Assembly (NCBI GenBank): GCA_034336665.1
Contig: CM067584.1
Location: 124,001 to 188,000, forward strand
Reading direction: 5' to 3'
Length of the DNA stretch: 64,000 bases
Origin: Luscinia megarhynchos
Lineage: Eukaryota > Chordata > Aves > Passeriformes > Turdidae
Shown: in pieces, positions 19,765 to 31,669 of the stretch
Position numbering within the stretch: the first letter of the stretch is position 1
Layout of the letters: the number at the start of each line of letters is the position of its first letter
Notes under the pieces: generated by a model
Told to the model about the DNA's origin: nothing
Databases searched by the model: none
The model's input: the letters and a program-made list of their open reading frames with translations, nothing else
Position numbers and translations under genes: made by a program

Positions 19765-20874
19765 TGCCCCAGCAGCAGTGTGGGCAGCCGGGGCTCCCTT
19801 GCCGTACACAGACACACATGAACGAGCCGAGCTGAAAATCCCAGGCTCTTTGTCCCAGGATGGGACAAGCATAGCCGGGACAGGATTTTCCTGTCTGCAA
19901 CATCCCATTCCCAAACAGGTGGTGGGGACCAGTCTGGAAAAAAGCTGCTGGGAGGAAAGCCCCTTTTCCAGAGGTGGGGGAACCACCCGCATTAGCATCA
20001 ACGCCGGGGAGACGGGGCCGTGGGCAGGCGGCGCTGGGCAGGGCCGGTCAGACCCGCCCGGCCGAGCAGGGTCCCGGCTCTGGGGATGCCCCGGGGCAGC
20101 CTGGGCGCAGAGGGGCTGCTCCCCCCGCACCAAGAGATCAGGTTGAACCTCCTGCGCTTCTCGCCCAGCCTGTAATTAGCGCTCGACCCATGGCGGCGAG
20201 TAGGATCCGGGCCCTGGGAAGGAGCCGCGGCCGCCTCGGGGTGTGAGACAGGCGCCGGCTGAGGCTGGAAAGCTCATTTCACACCCAGCCGGCGAGTGGG
20301 CAGCAGGGTCCCTCTCCACGTGTTCCTCCTTATTTTGCCTTCTTGTTGCTACCTCGGATCTCGGGATGCTTTTCCAAAGCGTGATTCTGACCCCCGGGTA
20401 CCCCATCCACACATGAGGGCCCCCCACAAGGGCTTTCCCATGATGCCCAAAATACCAGATCCCTACTTCCAAGGTGGCTGTGGTGGGTTGGAGCACCCTC
20501 CAGCCCAAGGACAGGGGGTTCACCACCCCTCGTCCCCCCCGCATAACCCCGGGGAGACTTTGCCATGGGTTTGGGGAAAGGCCTTGACAGCGGGGACCCC
20601 GCGGCGGTGACTCAGGGATGCCGCGGGTTGCGAAACAGGCCTGGGATGGTTTGGGAGACGCCTCCACGCAGCCCCGCCAAGCCCAGCCGCCCCGGGGAGC
20701 CCGTGGGGGGAACAAGCCACGGCAGCGTCTGGGCTTTGCGCGGCGGCTGACCCGTCAGGCAGGTTTCCCGGAGCAGCAGCCCAGCTGGAGCAAGCCGTCC
20801 GGGGCCGGGAATGTCCCTCCGCCTTCTCGCAGGCTGAAGGAGCCCCCGGCTCTCTGCTCGCCACGGCCGGAGCC
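19765..20874 (+). promoter_or_regulatory. PROM2: PROM2 upstream and 5' UTR region
   Basis: GC-rich DNA upstream of the PROM2 start codon, with no supported ORF. It probably holds the PROM2 promoter and 5' UTR. No TATA box was identified with confidence, and I cannot place the TSS or any noncoding exon. Confidence 0.4.
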
Positions 20875-23800
20875 ATGCGGGCGGTCGGGCTGCTGCTGGC
20901 CTGGGCACTGCTGCATCCCGCTGCCAGCCAACAGTGCCACCCCTCCAGCCCCGGCGGCGTCCTGCGCTTCACCGACAGGCACGCCGAGATCCGGGTGCCG
21001 GCGCTGCACCGCGTGCCCAGCCCGCTCGATCCCCTCTACGGCCTCGTCCGGAGCTGCCTGGACCTCATCCAGCAAAACCCGCTGCCCACAGGTGAGCCCC
21101 GAGCCGGGGAGCCGCGACCCCGCGGGGGCTGCGACTCACACCCGGAGCGGCTCCAGGGCAACCCAGGAGTTCAGGAGGAGGATTCCGCCTCTGTCCCGGT
21201 GCTGCTGCCCCAGGAGGGTTGGGGATGCATCGGGTGGGGCCTCCTCTACTTGTGCCATGATTTATTTTTTTGCAGAGCTGCTCAGGACAGTCCTGAATGA
21301 CCCCGGCTCGGTGCGAACGTCGCAGGTGAGCCGGGATGTGGGGCGGGGGATGCCACGGGGATGGCTCAGGGCACCCGGAGCTACCCGAGCTCGGTGCAGA
21401 GGTGCCCACGGGGCTCTCCCTTGGCGCAGGTGGTGCAGTACGAGCTGGGCTATGTCATTTGTGCCGCCGTGGCTCTGCTCTTCACCGTGGCCGTGCCGGT
21501 GGCCGGAATGTGCTTCTGCTACTGCCGGAGCCGGCGGCGGTGCGGGGGCCGCCTCCGCGCCCACCGGCGCTCGCTAGGCTGCCGCCGCCGCTGCCTGCTG
21601 GCCTGCCTGTCCTTCACCTCCCTCGTCATCCTGTGAGTCCCCCAAATCACCCCCCAAACCTCGCAGTGGGCGGGGGTAACGGAGACGGGGAGGCTCTGCC
21701 GGGCAGCGCCGTGACCGCCTGCTCATCCCCCGCAGGATCAGCGTCACCTGCACCTTCGTCACCAGCCAGAGGGTGAAGGGGCAGATGGAGTCGGGGCTGG
21801 GGGCTGTGCCCTCCACCCTGCGCACGCTGCGACAGCACCTTGCCAATGTCCCCCAGGTGGGTCCCCGAGCGGCCTCGCCCCCGGCACGGGGCGCTGCCCA
21901 GGGATGGCCGCATTTCCCTCAGGGGGTAGTTTGGCAGGCAAGAGGAGGTGACGTGGCTGCATTAAAAATGTATTTTGAATGGCAACGCGGGGCGCCCTCC
22001 CCTGCCGCCTTCTGCTGCCCCCTCCTGACCCGCTCCTCTTTCCTGGCAGGGGGTGCAGATGGTGGTGGACAAGTTCGAGGTGCCTCGAAAGCAGATAATC
22101 TCCGACCTGGATGGTAAGCACGGCGCCGGGCAGCACCCCGAGCTTGCCCCGGGGATGGATGAGGCACTGACGGTGCCTCGGTGCCTTGCAGGGCTCAGCA
22201 GGAGCGTGGGGCTCTCCATCCACGGGCAGCTCAAGGCCATGACCTACGCGGCGCTGGCGGACCTGCAGGACAGGGCCGGAGGTACGGCCGGAGCGCGGCT
22301 GTCCCCGGGACCGCCCCCGGGGCCGAAGCCTCACCGGGCTGGCCGAGCGGAGCAGCGTGAACTAGCCCTGGGCTTTCTCTTTAAGACCTACAGACCTCGC
22401 TGCACCATTTACAGATTCTGCACAGGACGGCGCGGGCGCTGGAGGCGGCGCGGGCCGAGCTGGAGCCGGCGCTGCGGGAACGAAGGCGCCGCGTGGTCGC
22501 GCTCCTGGACGACCCGCGCTGCACCTCCTGCGCCAGCGTCCTGGGCAGGGCACAGGGCCTGGAGCTAGGCGCCGACTACGGCAAGGTGGGCACGGGGCCC
22601 TTGTTCCCCAGAGCCACCTCCCCTCCCGGCTGGCCCGCGGCTCACGGGCTCCTTCTCCCACTCCCAGGTGCCGTCGGTGGAGAAGGTGCTGAAGGCGCTG
22701 GCCGGTCTGCCCCGAAGTGACTTTGCGGAGATTATTCGCCAGGTTGGGGGGTCGGGGTGAAGCGTGGGGGTTTGGGGTCCAGCAGGCAGCTCCAGCTGAG
22801 CTGCTCAGCACCCCCTCTTTCCTTGCAGGGCAATGGCACCTTCAACTCCATCCCGGAGCTGGCCGTGGAGAGGATGGCGCAGGTCATCCAGGGTGAGTGG
22901 GGCTGCCACACCGAGTGGGGACATCCTCCACGCGCTGAATCCCGGCTTGGGGACACAGGGTGGGGTGCAGGGACTGTCCACCCCTCCAGCACAGCCTTGG
23001 CCCCGCAGATCTGCGGGGTGATTTGGCCCGCACGGCAGAGAAGGTGCAGTCCATCGCAGATGGCTTCCCCCTCCCCGACTACACGCGGCCCGTGAGCGAG
23101 GCGCTGCTGAAGGCGGAGGAGCGGAGCCAGCCGTACCTGCGGGAGGCGGAGCGCTTCGAGCGGTACAGGTGACACTGGGGACAGGACGGGGCACAGGGGG
23201 TGCAGCACAGAAGGGCCGCGAGTTCCAGGAGCCTCAGCCCCGCATCTCGAGGCTGTGCCCTGCTGCTGCTCTCTCCAGGTGGATCGCGGGCACGGTGCTG
23301 TGCTCCATCATCCTCCTCATCCTCGCCTGCAACGTGACGGGAATGGCCCTGGGGGCGTACGGGCTTTCCAAGCGGGAGGACCCCAGCGACTACGAGTGCA
23401 GAGGAGAAGCTGGCGCCAAGTTTCTCCTGGTGTAAGAGTCTCTCTGGATGCTGGGGGGCTGTTCCATCTCACATACCCCTCAAAAAAAACCAGGCAAAGC
23501 CGAGGGAGGGACTGGGAGCCGTCCCAGCGGAAAAGCTTTTGAAGCCACCGCCTGCGCCGGCAGGTTTGGGAGAAGCTGCTCCTCCCTGGGAGCTGGCAGC
23601 TCCCGCTGCCCGGCACACCCCGCTCCCAGCGCCCTGCCCAGCCCGGCGTGCCCGGGCTCGGGAAGGAGCCGCGGGGCTGCAGCTGGACGGGCAGGCCCCT
23701 TCCTGCCCGCTCGGGTCTGCAAAGCCACCACCGGCCCCTCCTCTCCCTCTTTCAGCGGCGTGGGCTTGGCTTTCCTGTTCTCCTGGCTCCTCATCCTCCT

Positions 23801-26679
23801 GGTTTTCGCCACCTTCCTGGTCGGGGGCAACATCCAGACGCTGGTTTGCAGGAATTGGGTCAACCAGGAGATTTATAAGGTGGGTGGCCACACATCCACC
23901 CATCGCCCTGTAAATCTCTCCTTCTGTGCACCAGAACACCTCTAAACGCTCTGTGTCCTCCCCCTAAACCCGACTGGAAAAGCCCCGTCCTAGACCAGAC
24001 GATTAAGTTTAGGATTAGCTCCTCGGATTTGCATCATCAGCTGGGAATTGCCCTTGTGCTATTAATTCACTTCCTAATTGCTGTTTCCTGATCCTTGGGC
24101 ATCCCTGGGGTGCTTGGGACCGGCAGTTCGGTGTGATGGGGCTGGGAGAGGGATTGGGGGAGCTGGGCTGGGATCGGGACTCTTCCCATGGCAGTGCCAC
24201 ACACGGGAGGTCCCAGCACGGGGCTGTCCCTCCAAACACACCCGGCGAGGCTCCGAGGTGGGAATGTCCAAATAAAGACAATTCAGGCTACCGTGAGCAA
24301 ATAAAGGCAAAATTAGTACAGGCTACCCTGAACTACCCCAGGATGCACCTGCGAGGGCAGAGGACCCCCAGGACCATTGCTGGGAGCGCCTGTGCCTTAC
24401 CCTGACCCTGGTTCTCCTCCTGTTCTGCCCAGTTCATCGACACCCCCGGGAATCTCCCTCCGTCCATGAACGTCACCCACCATCTCAACCTCAGGAGGAA
24501 CTCCAACCTCAGCTCCGCGTACCGGTGAGCGCCGCAGGACCCCCCGGGCAGCCAGGGCGGATTTGGGATCGCTCTGCCAATGTCCCTCTGCCTTCCAGGG
24601 AGTGCAAGAGCGGCGCGGGGCTCTGGGAGGTGCTGCAGCTCGACAGATCCTACGACCTGGACGAACACCTGAGAACCCCCAAGGTGAGGGCTGGCTCCAG
24701 CCAGAGCTGCCGGCAGCGGCAGGGGGACGCACGAGCTGTACTGGGGTTACTGGGAGCCCTGCAGAACCCTTCATCTGACCCGCACAGTACGCGGCTGATT
24801 TCCAAAAACGCCTGGGCGACTTCACGGCGAACCTGGGAGACGTGCGGCTCCTCCGCAGCGAGGGCAGGCAGGACCTGGAGACCTTCGCCCGCAGCGGGGT
24901 GGACGAGGTGGACTACGGGCGCTTCCAGGAGGAGGTGAGGGGTGCTGGCAGTGGTGCTGCAGGATGTGCCCCACAGCGGGGCTGGATTTTGGGCAGCCGC
25001 CGACTCCATTTCCCCGCAGATGAAAAACCCCGTGGTGCAGACCAGCCTGCCTGGCTTGGCGAGGAACCTCGAGGGGCTGCAGAAAATGCAGGTGAGCGGC
25101 GGGGCGAGTGGCGGGGGAGCCCTCGGTGCCCACGGAGACGCGCTCACCCTGCTGTGCCCCGCAGAGGAACAGCACGGTGGCCGGGCGGCTCGCAACAGAG
25201 GCGCGGGCGCTGTGGCACATGCAGAACTCCACGGTGCAGTCGCAGGAGGCTTTGGTGGTGAGTCCGTGCTGGGCTGGTGGCAGCGGTGCCACTGGCACGC
25301 CCTTGAAGGGGACAAAGAAGTTTCTGAACCTTTCTCACCTCCCTGTCCCACAGGCAAAGCTGGGGGAAAGCGTCCAGTTCCTCTCCCGCTTGGCACCGCA
25401 CCTCAAGGTACTCACGCGTCTCTTCCAGCCCCAAAAAACTTGTTGCTCCCCATGGGTCCCATCTGCCAAAAAAAATCACATTTGCAGGGTGATGGGAGAG
25501 CCAGGAAAAATGCCATCCAGGAGAATCGGTTTCCTCTAGTGGTCAGATTTGCTGTTGCAAATCAGAAATCCCCCTGATCAGGGCACATCCCTCCTTCCCT
25601 GCCCTCCGGCAACCAGACCCGATTTGGAGCTCGGCGTTGCTCCCTGCTTCCCTCGGGCACCCATCCCGCTGCTCCGGGCCCTAAGGATGCTCTGCCCTCC
25701 CTGTGCTTCCCCAGGAGCGGGTGAAGAGGACGCTGGCCACCACGGCTTCGGTGGAAGCCCGGCTGCCCGTGCAAGCCCAGCAGATCCTCCGGCAGGTGAG
25801 GCGGGGCTGGATGAACCATCGTGGGTAGAATTCCCCACAGCGAGGAGGAAAGAAGGAGAACAAGGCGCTGAGAGAGGGCACCGGGAGCCTTCAGCCCTCA
25901 TTTCCCAGCCGACAGTGGTCCAGAGCCCTGGAGCCGGGCTGGGGAGTGCGGGGATGGAGCCAGACTGGGGTTGCGGGGTTCGATCCGCTCTGCCTTTCCC
26001 CTGCCCAGGAGCTCGGCTGCTTCACCAGGAAGGAGCTGCGGTATTTCGCTCAGTACCTCAACTGGGTCGGGCAGACGGTGAGTGCTCCCCGTCACCCCGC
26101 GGGGATTGCTGGGGTCCAGGAGCCCCCACGGATCCCTCCCGCAAGCAAAATGCCCCCCAGCAGCCAGGCGTGGGCTGACGCCTTGTCCCTGCTCCTCGTT
26201 CCAGCTGAGGGAGGACGTGGCTTCGTGCCAGCCGCTCGCCACGGCCCTGGACAACGGGCGGGTCATCCTGTGCGACCGCATCGCTGACCCCTGGGTAAGG
26301 ATCGCCTTCCGTGGGGCTCCTAGGCGAGCACGAGGCTCCCCAAACCCTCCCGGAGCCCGGGGGCTGCCCGTTCCCTGCCCTGCCCGCACAGCTCAGCCCC
26401 GTGCGTTCTCTTGCAGAACGCCTTCTGGTTCAGCCTGGGCTGCTGCACCTTCTTCCTCATCCCCAACATCATCTTCGCCATCAGACTCACCAAACACTTC
26501 CGCCCCATCCGCAACCGGCTCATGTGAGAGGCTGAGAGGGGACGGGGGGGCGCGGGGGACACGGGGCGTGTGGACTCCTCCCTGACCATCCCTCGTGCTT
26601 TCTTCTTCTTTGCAGCTCCACGGGCTCAGAAGAGACCTGTCCCTTCCACATCCCCCGTGTCACGGCGCTCAAGCTCTAG
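20875..26679 (+). CDS. PROM2: PROM2, prominin-2 pentaspan membrane glycoprotein
   Basis: Complete: 23 coding exons with GT..AG borders and exact phase, 824 aa. Exons: 20875-21091, 21276-21325, 21430-21632, 21736-21856, 22050-22113, 22192-22281, 22386-22585, 22668-22742, 22829-22892, 23009-23168, 23279-23431, 23756-23879, 24433-24524, 24599-24683, 24788-24934, 25020-25091, 25165-25257, 25354-25407, 25715-25795, 26009-26077, 26205-26294, 26417-26523, 26616-26679. There is a signal peptide (residues 1-20), a Cys-rich TM1/TM2 pair with a short intracellular loop (exons 3-4), a first large extracellular loop, a TM3/TM4 pair (exons 11-12), a second loop with NVT, NLS and NST glycosylation sites, and TM5 (exon 22) with a short cytoplasmic tail. 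Prominins bind cholesterol and localise to plasma-membrane protrusions; human PROM2 is 834 aa. PROM1 is less likely given the short tail and loop sequence. Confidence 0.93.
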
Positions 26680-26705
26680 GACGGGGCTCTGCCGGGTGCG
26701 GTGTC

Positions 26706-26828
26706 CCAGGAGCTCCCACAAATCCAAGTCCGACCCTCCAGGGGCTCCCACAAACCTGACCCCGATCCTCCAGGAGCTCCCACAAACCCGTGCCCGACGG
26801 TCCAGGGGCTCCCACAAACCCAAAGCGC
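26706..26828 (+). repeat. Approx. 35-bp tandem repeat in PROM2 3' UTR
   Basis: Four copies of CAGGAGCTCCCACAAACC-type units immediately after the PROM2 stop. Noncoding. Confidence 0.8.
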
Positions 26829-27096
26829 TGCAGGGCTTTGAATCCCTCTGCCGTCTCTTTCTCGGTGTCCTTTGGGGCCTGGCGTCCTTGCCGGGTGTGG
26901 GGCACTCGGTGATTTGGGATCCCGGGGATGCTGAGCACCCGTGGGGATGCTCCTGGAGTTCGGCTGATCCCGGCTGGGAGGGGAGGCTCCCCCGGCTCCC
27001 CACACCCCTCCACACCCTCAGGGAAGGGCGCCCGCTGCTGCCCCACGACAATTCCTCAACCCCAGGACCCCCGGGACCCCTGGTCGTTTGGGGCAC

Positions 27097-27102
27097 ATTA
27101 AA
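27097..27102 (+). terminator. PROM2: PROM2 polyadenylation signal (ATTAAA)
   Basis: ATTAAA about 420 bases after the stop, followed by T/G-rich sequence (GGCTCGTTTGTTCG). It is the best 3' end signal for PROM2. Confidence 0.55.
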
Positions 27103-27164
27103 ATCCTCCCCTAAAAATTGCCCTTGGCTCGTTTGTTCGCGCCCTCGCATTCCCGTTATCCACA

Positions 27165-27620
27165 GGGAACGGTTCTGAGGGGGCTCTGGGGAGGAGGGAG
27201 GCACATGGCTGAGGGGCTCTGGGGAAATGGGGGGCCTATGAATGAGGGGAGACCATGGCTGAGGGGCTCTGAGGCTGGAGCTGTGGCCAGGGGGGTTCAG
27301 GGGCTGAGGGGGCTCCAAGGTTGAGGGGTTGCCACAGCCAAGGGGGGACTTCAGGATTGGGGTTGTGGCTGAGGGGGCTCTGGGGTCTGAGGGGGTGACA
27401 GGGACATGGGATCTAGGGCCAGCTCTGAGGGGGGTGACAGGGCCATGGGGGGGGTGACAGGGCCATGGGGGCTCTGGGGCTAAGGAAGTGACAGGGACAT
27501 GGAATCCAGGGCCAGCTCTGAGGGGGTGACAGGGACACGGTGGGTCTGGGGAGGGGGTGACAAAGACACGGGGGCTGCAGGGCCAAGGGGGTCCTGGGGC
27601 TGAAGCCATGGATGGCCCAT
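27165..27620 (+). repeat. GGGGCTCTGGGG / GGTGACAGGGACATGG minisatellite
   Basis: Degenerate G-rich repeats downstream of PROM2 with many GGG runs on the plus strand. No gene is seen. Confidence 0.75.
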
Positions 27621-27792
27621 GGCACCCCCATCTCCACCACCCCAATAACCAGCACAAAAAACCCCTCCTGCAGGGGTGGGGGCAGCCCTGGCCTTGAGCT
27701 GCTATTGATTAGAACTTAATAAGATCTTAATTAGAGGTGGGGGCTCCAGGCCGAAGCTGCAGGTGGAGGAAGGCTTTGCTGTGAGTACAATA

Positions 27793-27855
27793 ATGGAATG
27801 TTTTGGGTTGGAAGGGACATTTAAAAATCATCTTGATCCATCCCCCGGTGTGGAC
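27793..27855 (-). mobile_element. Short CR1 3' end
   Basis: ATGGAATGTTTTGGGTTGGA followed by AGGGACATTTAAAAATCATC. This is a reverse-oriented CR1 terminus. Confidence 0.7.
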
Positions 27856-27859
27856 AGAG

Positions 27860-30800
27860 GGCTCTGTCTCCCATCCCAAGGAAGCCCAGTTTGTGACTTT
27901 TTTTTGGTGCGAAATTCCCGCTTTTCATTCAGATCCTTCATCCCCTGCTTTTGCAGGGCTTTGTCCAACCAACAAATGATTCACAAAAACCCATACAGGA
28001 GTTTGCAGATCCACCAAACGAGGATTTCCCTCCCTGAAATGCTCTCTGCTTTCCAGCCTAGAGAGAAATGCCCCATTTTTATGCATTATTAAAAGGCTTT
28101 TCCTACCCACAGCCAGCAACCATAAAACCAACTGGTTTATGCATTATTTAGTTCTTACTGCCTGAAGCCAGCTGGTTTGAACAGCTCCTCAGCCGGCAGA
28201 GGTCAGCATTGGAAAGGCTTTTTCCAAAGGGATTTGGGGAGTGGAAATACCCAAGGATTTCTGCAGGAACCCCCATCCTCGGAGATGTTCTCAGCCCATC
28301 TGGAAACCATCTGATAGCATCAGAAATCAGCGTTAAAATGGAGGATTTTGGAGTCAGAGGGGGTTGAGGTGGGGAGAGGTTTGTGGAAAAGTGATGTTCT
28401 TACCTGGGTTTCAGTCAGGAAATAAAATGCTCCCAGCTGGATGCATTCCGAAGGCCTGAAGCCACAACATTCTGAGATAATTAAAAAGGTGAGACTTGCC
28501 TTGTTTTTATAAATTATTTTTTTATAAGCCCCTCTTCATGGCAGTGTCATTATTTTGAATACTGTAATACCCACTTGGTGGTGCAGGAGAGCAAAGGGAT
28601 TATCGACTTTAATGGTTAAATAACATAAAAGCAATAATGTTTACTGAGGCCATCCACTGATTAAAGAAATTACAGAAATAAACCCAGAGCTGTTCAGGCT
28701 GGAAAAGAGCTTTGAGGTCATCAAATCCAGTGGCTTTGCAAACAAATGAGATTAATTCAGCTAGGTCTTCATCCTGAGGTTATTTCTTGTAGCTGGGAAC
28801 AGACAAGTAATAAATGGCAGGGAATTTTCCCCAAAATAAATGTCTGTTATAGATTCATTAATATCTCTGCTCCTTGCCTGGGATGTGAATGGATTAAAAA
28901 AGTGAGGATCTTTGAGTTAATGGTAAATCACCCGTGAATTATCTAGAAAATCGTTGTAAACCAACTGGAGGGCACTTTATTTAGTAAGGGAAAAATTAAA
29001 AAGTGAGGATGAGCTGGATAATGATTGCTCACCTCAAGCAAAATAAGGATTTATTATTAACCACCCCCACAAAGGCACCTTGTCTCTCCTCCATTACTTG
29101 TATTGGTAAATTAAAGACTGAAATCAGCTAATTTCTAGATCTTAAATGCATTTTTTAATGATTTGGTGTCTCCTCTGTCAGAGGGGTTTGGGTTTTTTTA
29201 TCTCAGTTTGTCTGGATCTGTGTTCTTTGAGGATTTTTTTTCTATCTCATTTTGTCTGGATCGCTGTTCTTCGAAATTTCTTTTGTCTCAGTTTATCTGG
29301 ATCTGTGTTCTTTGAGGTTTTTTCCTCTCAGTTTGTCTGGATCTGCGTTCTTTGAGTTTGTTTTTTTCTTATCTCAGCTTTTCTGGATCTGTATTCTCTT
29401 AGTTTGTTTTTTTCTATCTCAGTTTGTCTGGATCTGTGTTTTTTGAGGGTTTTTCTTTTTTATCTCAGTTTATGTGGACCTGAGGTCTTTGCCCTCTAAG
29501 AACTTAACTGGTGTTGATTAAACCACTTCCCTTGTTAAATCCCCCTTGGAATTCATCCCCTGGGATACCTCACCTCCCTCCTGCTGTCCCTGCTGCCCCA
29601 GGAAGTGTCTATAATTCATAAAAAAATCAATAATTCATAGGGCTGCAGCTCTGTCAGCTTTCCCTGCTGGGCTGGGAGCTCTGCTCAGCCCAGGTGCTGT
29701 TCCCCAGCTCCTATTCCAGGACACAAATTGTTCTTCATTCCCGGAACTGAGGAGAAATGCAGGAAAAGTCCGGTCAGTTTTGTCAAGATCAGCTTATTCC
29801 TGCAATTCTAACAGAATTCAATTTCACCATTCTTATTCCACTTCCCTCGATTTTTCTCCCTGTTTTCTATTGAGCACCAACCTCCTTTTCTTCTCCACAA
29901 AAAGGATCTGTGACCTCTTCCATCTGTTTCTGTTATTGTCCCCTAAAAACAGCTCAGGAAGCTGAGACTCAACACAGTTGCTGTGGAGAGTTGTTCAGAT
30001 TTTCATCCCCGTGCCCAAAATGTTCCTTTTAAAGCTGTTTCTGCAGCAGAACTCCAGCAATGTGTGAGGGAGGAGCGAGATCTTAATTCCCTGCTGAATT
30101 TCGTTCTATCTCTGCTGAGGAGTTGGTGGAATTGTGCCAAACTTCTTTTTTTGAGGCATGGATTGATTCCCTACTGACTCCTAAACCCAGCTTTGTGAGA
30201 AACCAAATCCCAGAGGTTTTGCTCCCATTTTCCTTTGATTTTAACATGAAAACTCCTTGGATTACTGATGCCACAAAAATATTTTGGAGGCTCGGAGCCT
30301 TCAGGCCTGAACACAGGCAAGAAAACATCCTGGGAAATACAAACTGTTCTTTATTAATGCTGATTATTAATTGTTAATTAATGGCTGTGGGCAGGGCTTT
30401 GCTTCTGGGGTGATTCTAGTGTCAGCTGGGGATGAACACCCAGCCCATACCTCCTGCTGCAAATGCAAACCCAAATTCCTTCATTTTCTGTGCTCTGATC
30501 ATTGTTCTCTGCCCAAAGTTCCCCTGGGCTTGCTGGGGGAGGTGCTGGAAGCCAAACCAGGGGCCAAGGTGGCCAGAGCTGCTGGGCAAAGGGCACCTAC
30601 CAGGGCTGGCAGCTTTAGGGACAACTGAGAGACAGGAAAAGTCCTTTTGGGGTAAAAAAGGATCCTTTTTGCCCATCTCTGGGGTAAAACAGCCTGTCCC
30701 CAGCTGGGTTTTGCCCTTTGGTGCTGCTCCCAGCCTTGGACTCACAGCTAGGTTTATTTCCATCCTTTACAAACCTTCTCCTCCGTGATCTTGGAGGAGA

Positions 30801-31335
30801 ACGAGATAAAAACACTCTACAGCTTGTGCTGGATATCTCTGGATCCTTCCTCTTGTTGGATCACAGCTCTCCCCAGCCCTGAAGGGCCTGTGAGTTCCTT
30901 ACCTGCTGATTCCAGCTTTCTGCAGAGACTTAACAAAATTTTAATTGCCCTGGTATTTTCCACGAGCTGCTGGGAGCTGTTCTGGAAAAGCTGAAGAGAG
31001 AAAATCCAGGAGAAATCCTTTGGGAGAATTGTCAGCGCTCCTGCCTCCACTCAGCCCCTAAAACTGGCACACCCTCTGTTAACGAGCTCTGGTTTTATCC
31101 AAAATATTTCCAGCTGGGGAAAAACCCCTCATCACCAGCTTCCTCATTTCCTACATTTCTCACCTTCCCGTGGCATAATCCTGGGTCAGAGGCAGGAATT
31201 TTATCTGGGGTTTTCAATAGTGTTGAGTATAATCACCCTGAGAGCCTTAGGGGAGATGCTGCAAATTCAAAATAAATTCAAAATTCGAAATAGATTAGAT
31301 TTTTCCTGAACAAAACCTTTTAGAACCCCAGCTGT
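27860..31335. other. Intergenic DNA, no gene recognised
   Basis: Moderately AT-rich unique sequence with a short CR1 end at about 28684-28760 (CAGGCTGGAAAAGAGCTTTG) and the tandem repeat at 29200-29470. I found no ORF with splice or domain support. Confidence 0.6.
29200..29475 (+). repeat. TCTCAGTTTGTCTGGATCTG tandem repeat
   Basis: About seven copies of a 35-45 bp unit (TCTCAGTTTGTCTGGATCTG, then TGTTCTTTGAGG and a variable T run). Confidence 0.88.
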
Positions 31336-31339
31336 CTTC

Positions 31340-31665
31340 AAGCTCCAGGTGAAACCCAGCGGTTATCCCGGGCTAAACCTCCGGGGTGGTCCCGAGCGCG
31401 GTTTATTTCCAGCAGCTGCGGCAGAGGGAGCAGCGTTCCAGCTCCGCCCCTGCATCCCTCGCATCCCTCCGTCGCCATGGAAACGGCCCCGCGGGAGCGC
31501 CGTGCCCATGGCAACCCCGCAGGAGCATCCTGAGCATCCTCAGAGCCTCCCCTGGGCTGCTCCTCGTGCCAGGCTCCGAGTTCTGGCTCCTTCCTGCTCC
31601 CGGGACGGCAAAATTTTCCTCTTGGGCAGCTCCCCTTGCAGGGTCAAAGGGCAGATTTGACATTT
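31340..31665. promoter_or_regulatory. GC-rich island with two X-box-like palindromes
   Basis: An isolated GC/CpG-rich block in otherwise AT-leaning intergenic DNA. Two sites close to the RFX consensus GTTGCCATGGCAAC lie at 31471-31484 (GTCGCCATGGAAAC) and 31502-31515 (GTGCCCATGGCAAC), each matching 12 of 14 positions. A GC box-like CCGCCCC is adjacent. It may be an enhancer or an unannotated promoter; no supported exon is visible. Confidence 0.4.
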
Positions 31666-31669
31666 AATG

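Noticed and set aside
20875..26679. PROM1 rather than PROM2
   Set aside because: Loop sequences, the very short cytoplasmic tail and 824-aa length fit prominin-2 better, though formal alignment was not possible here.
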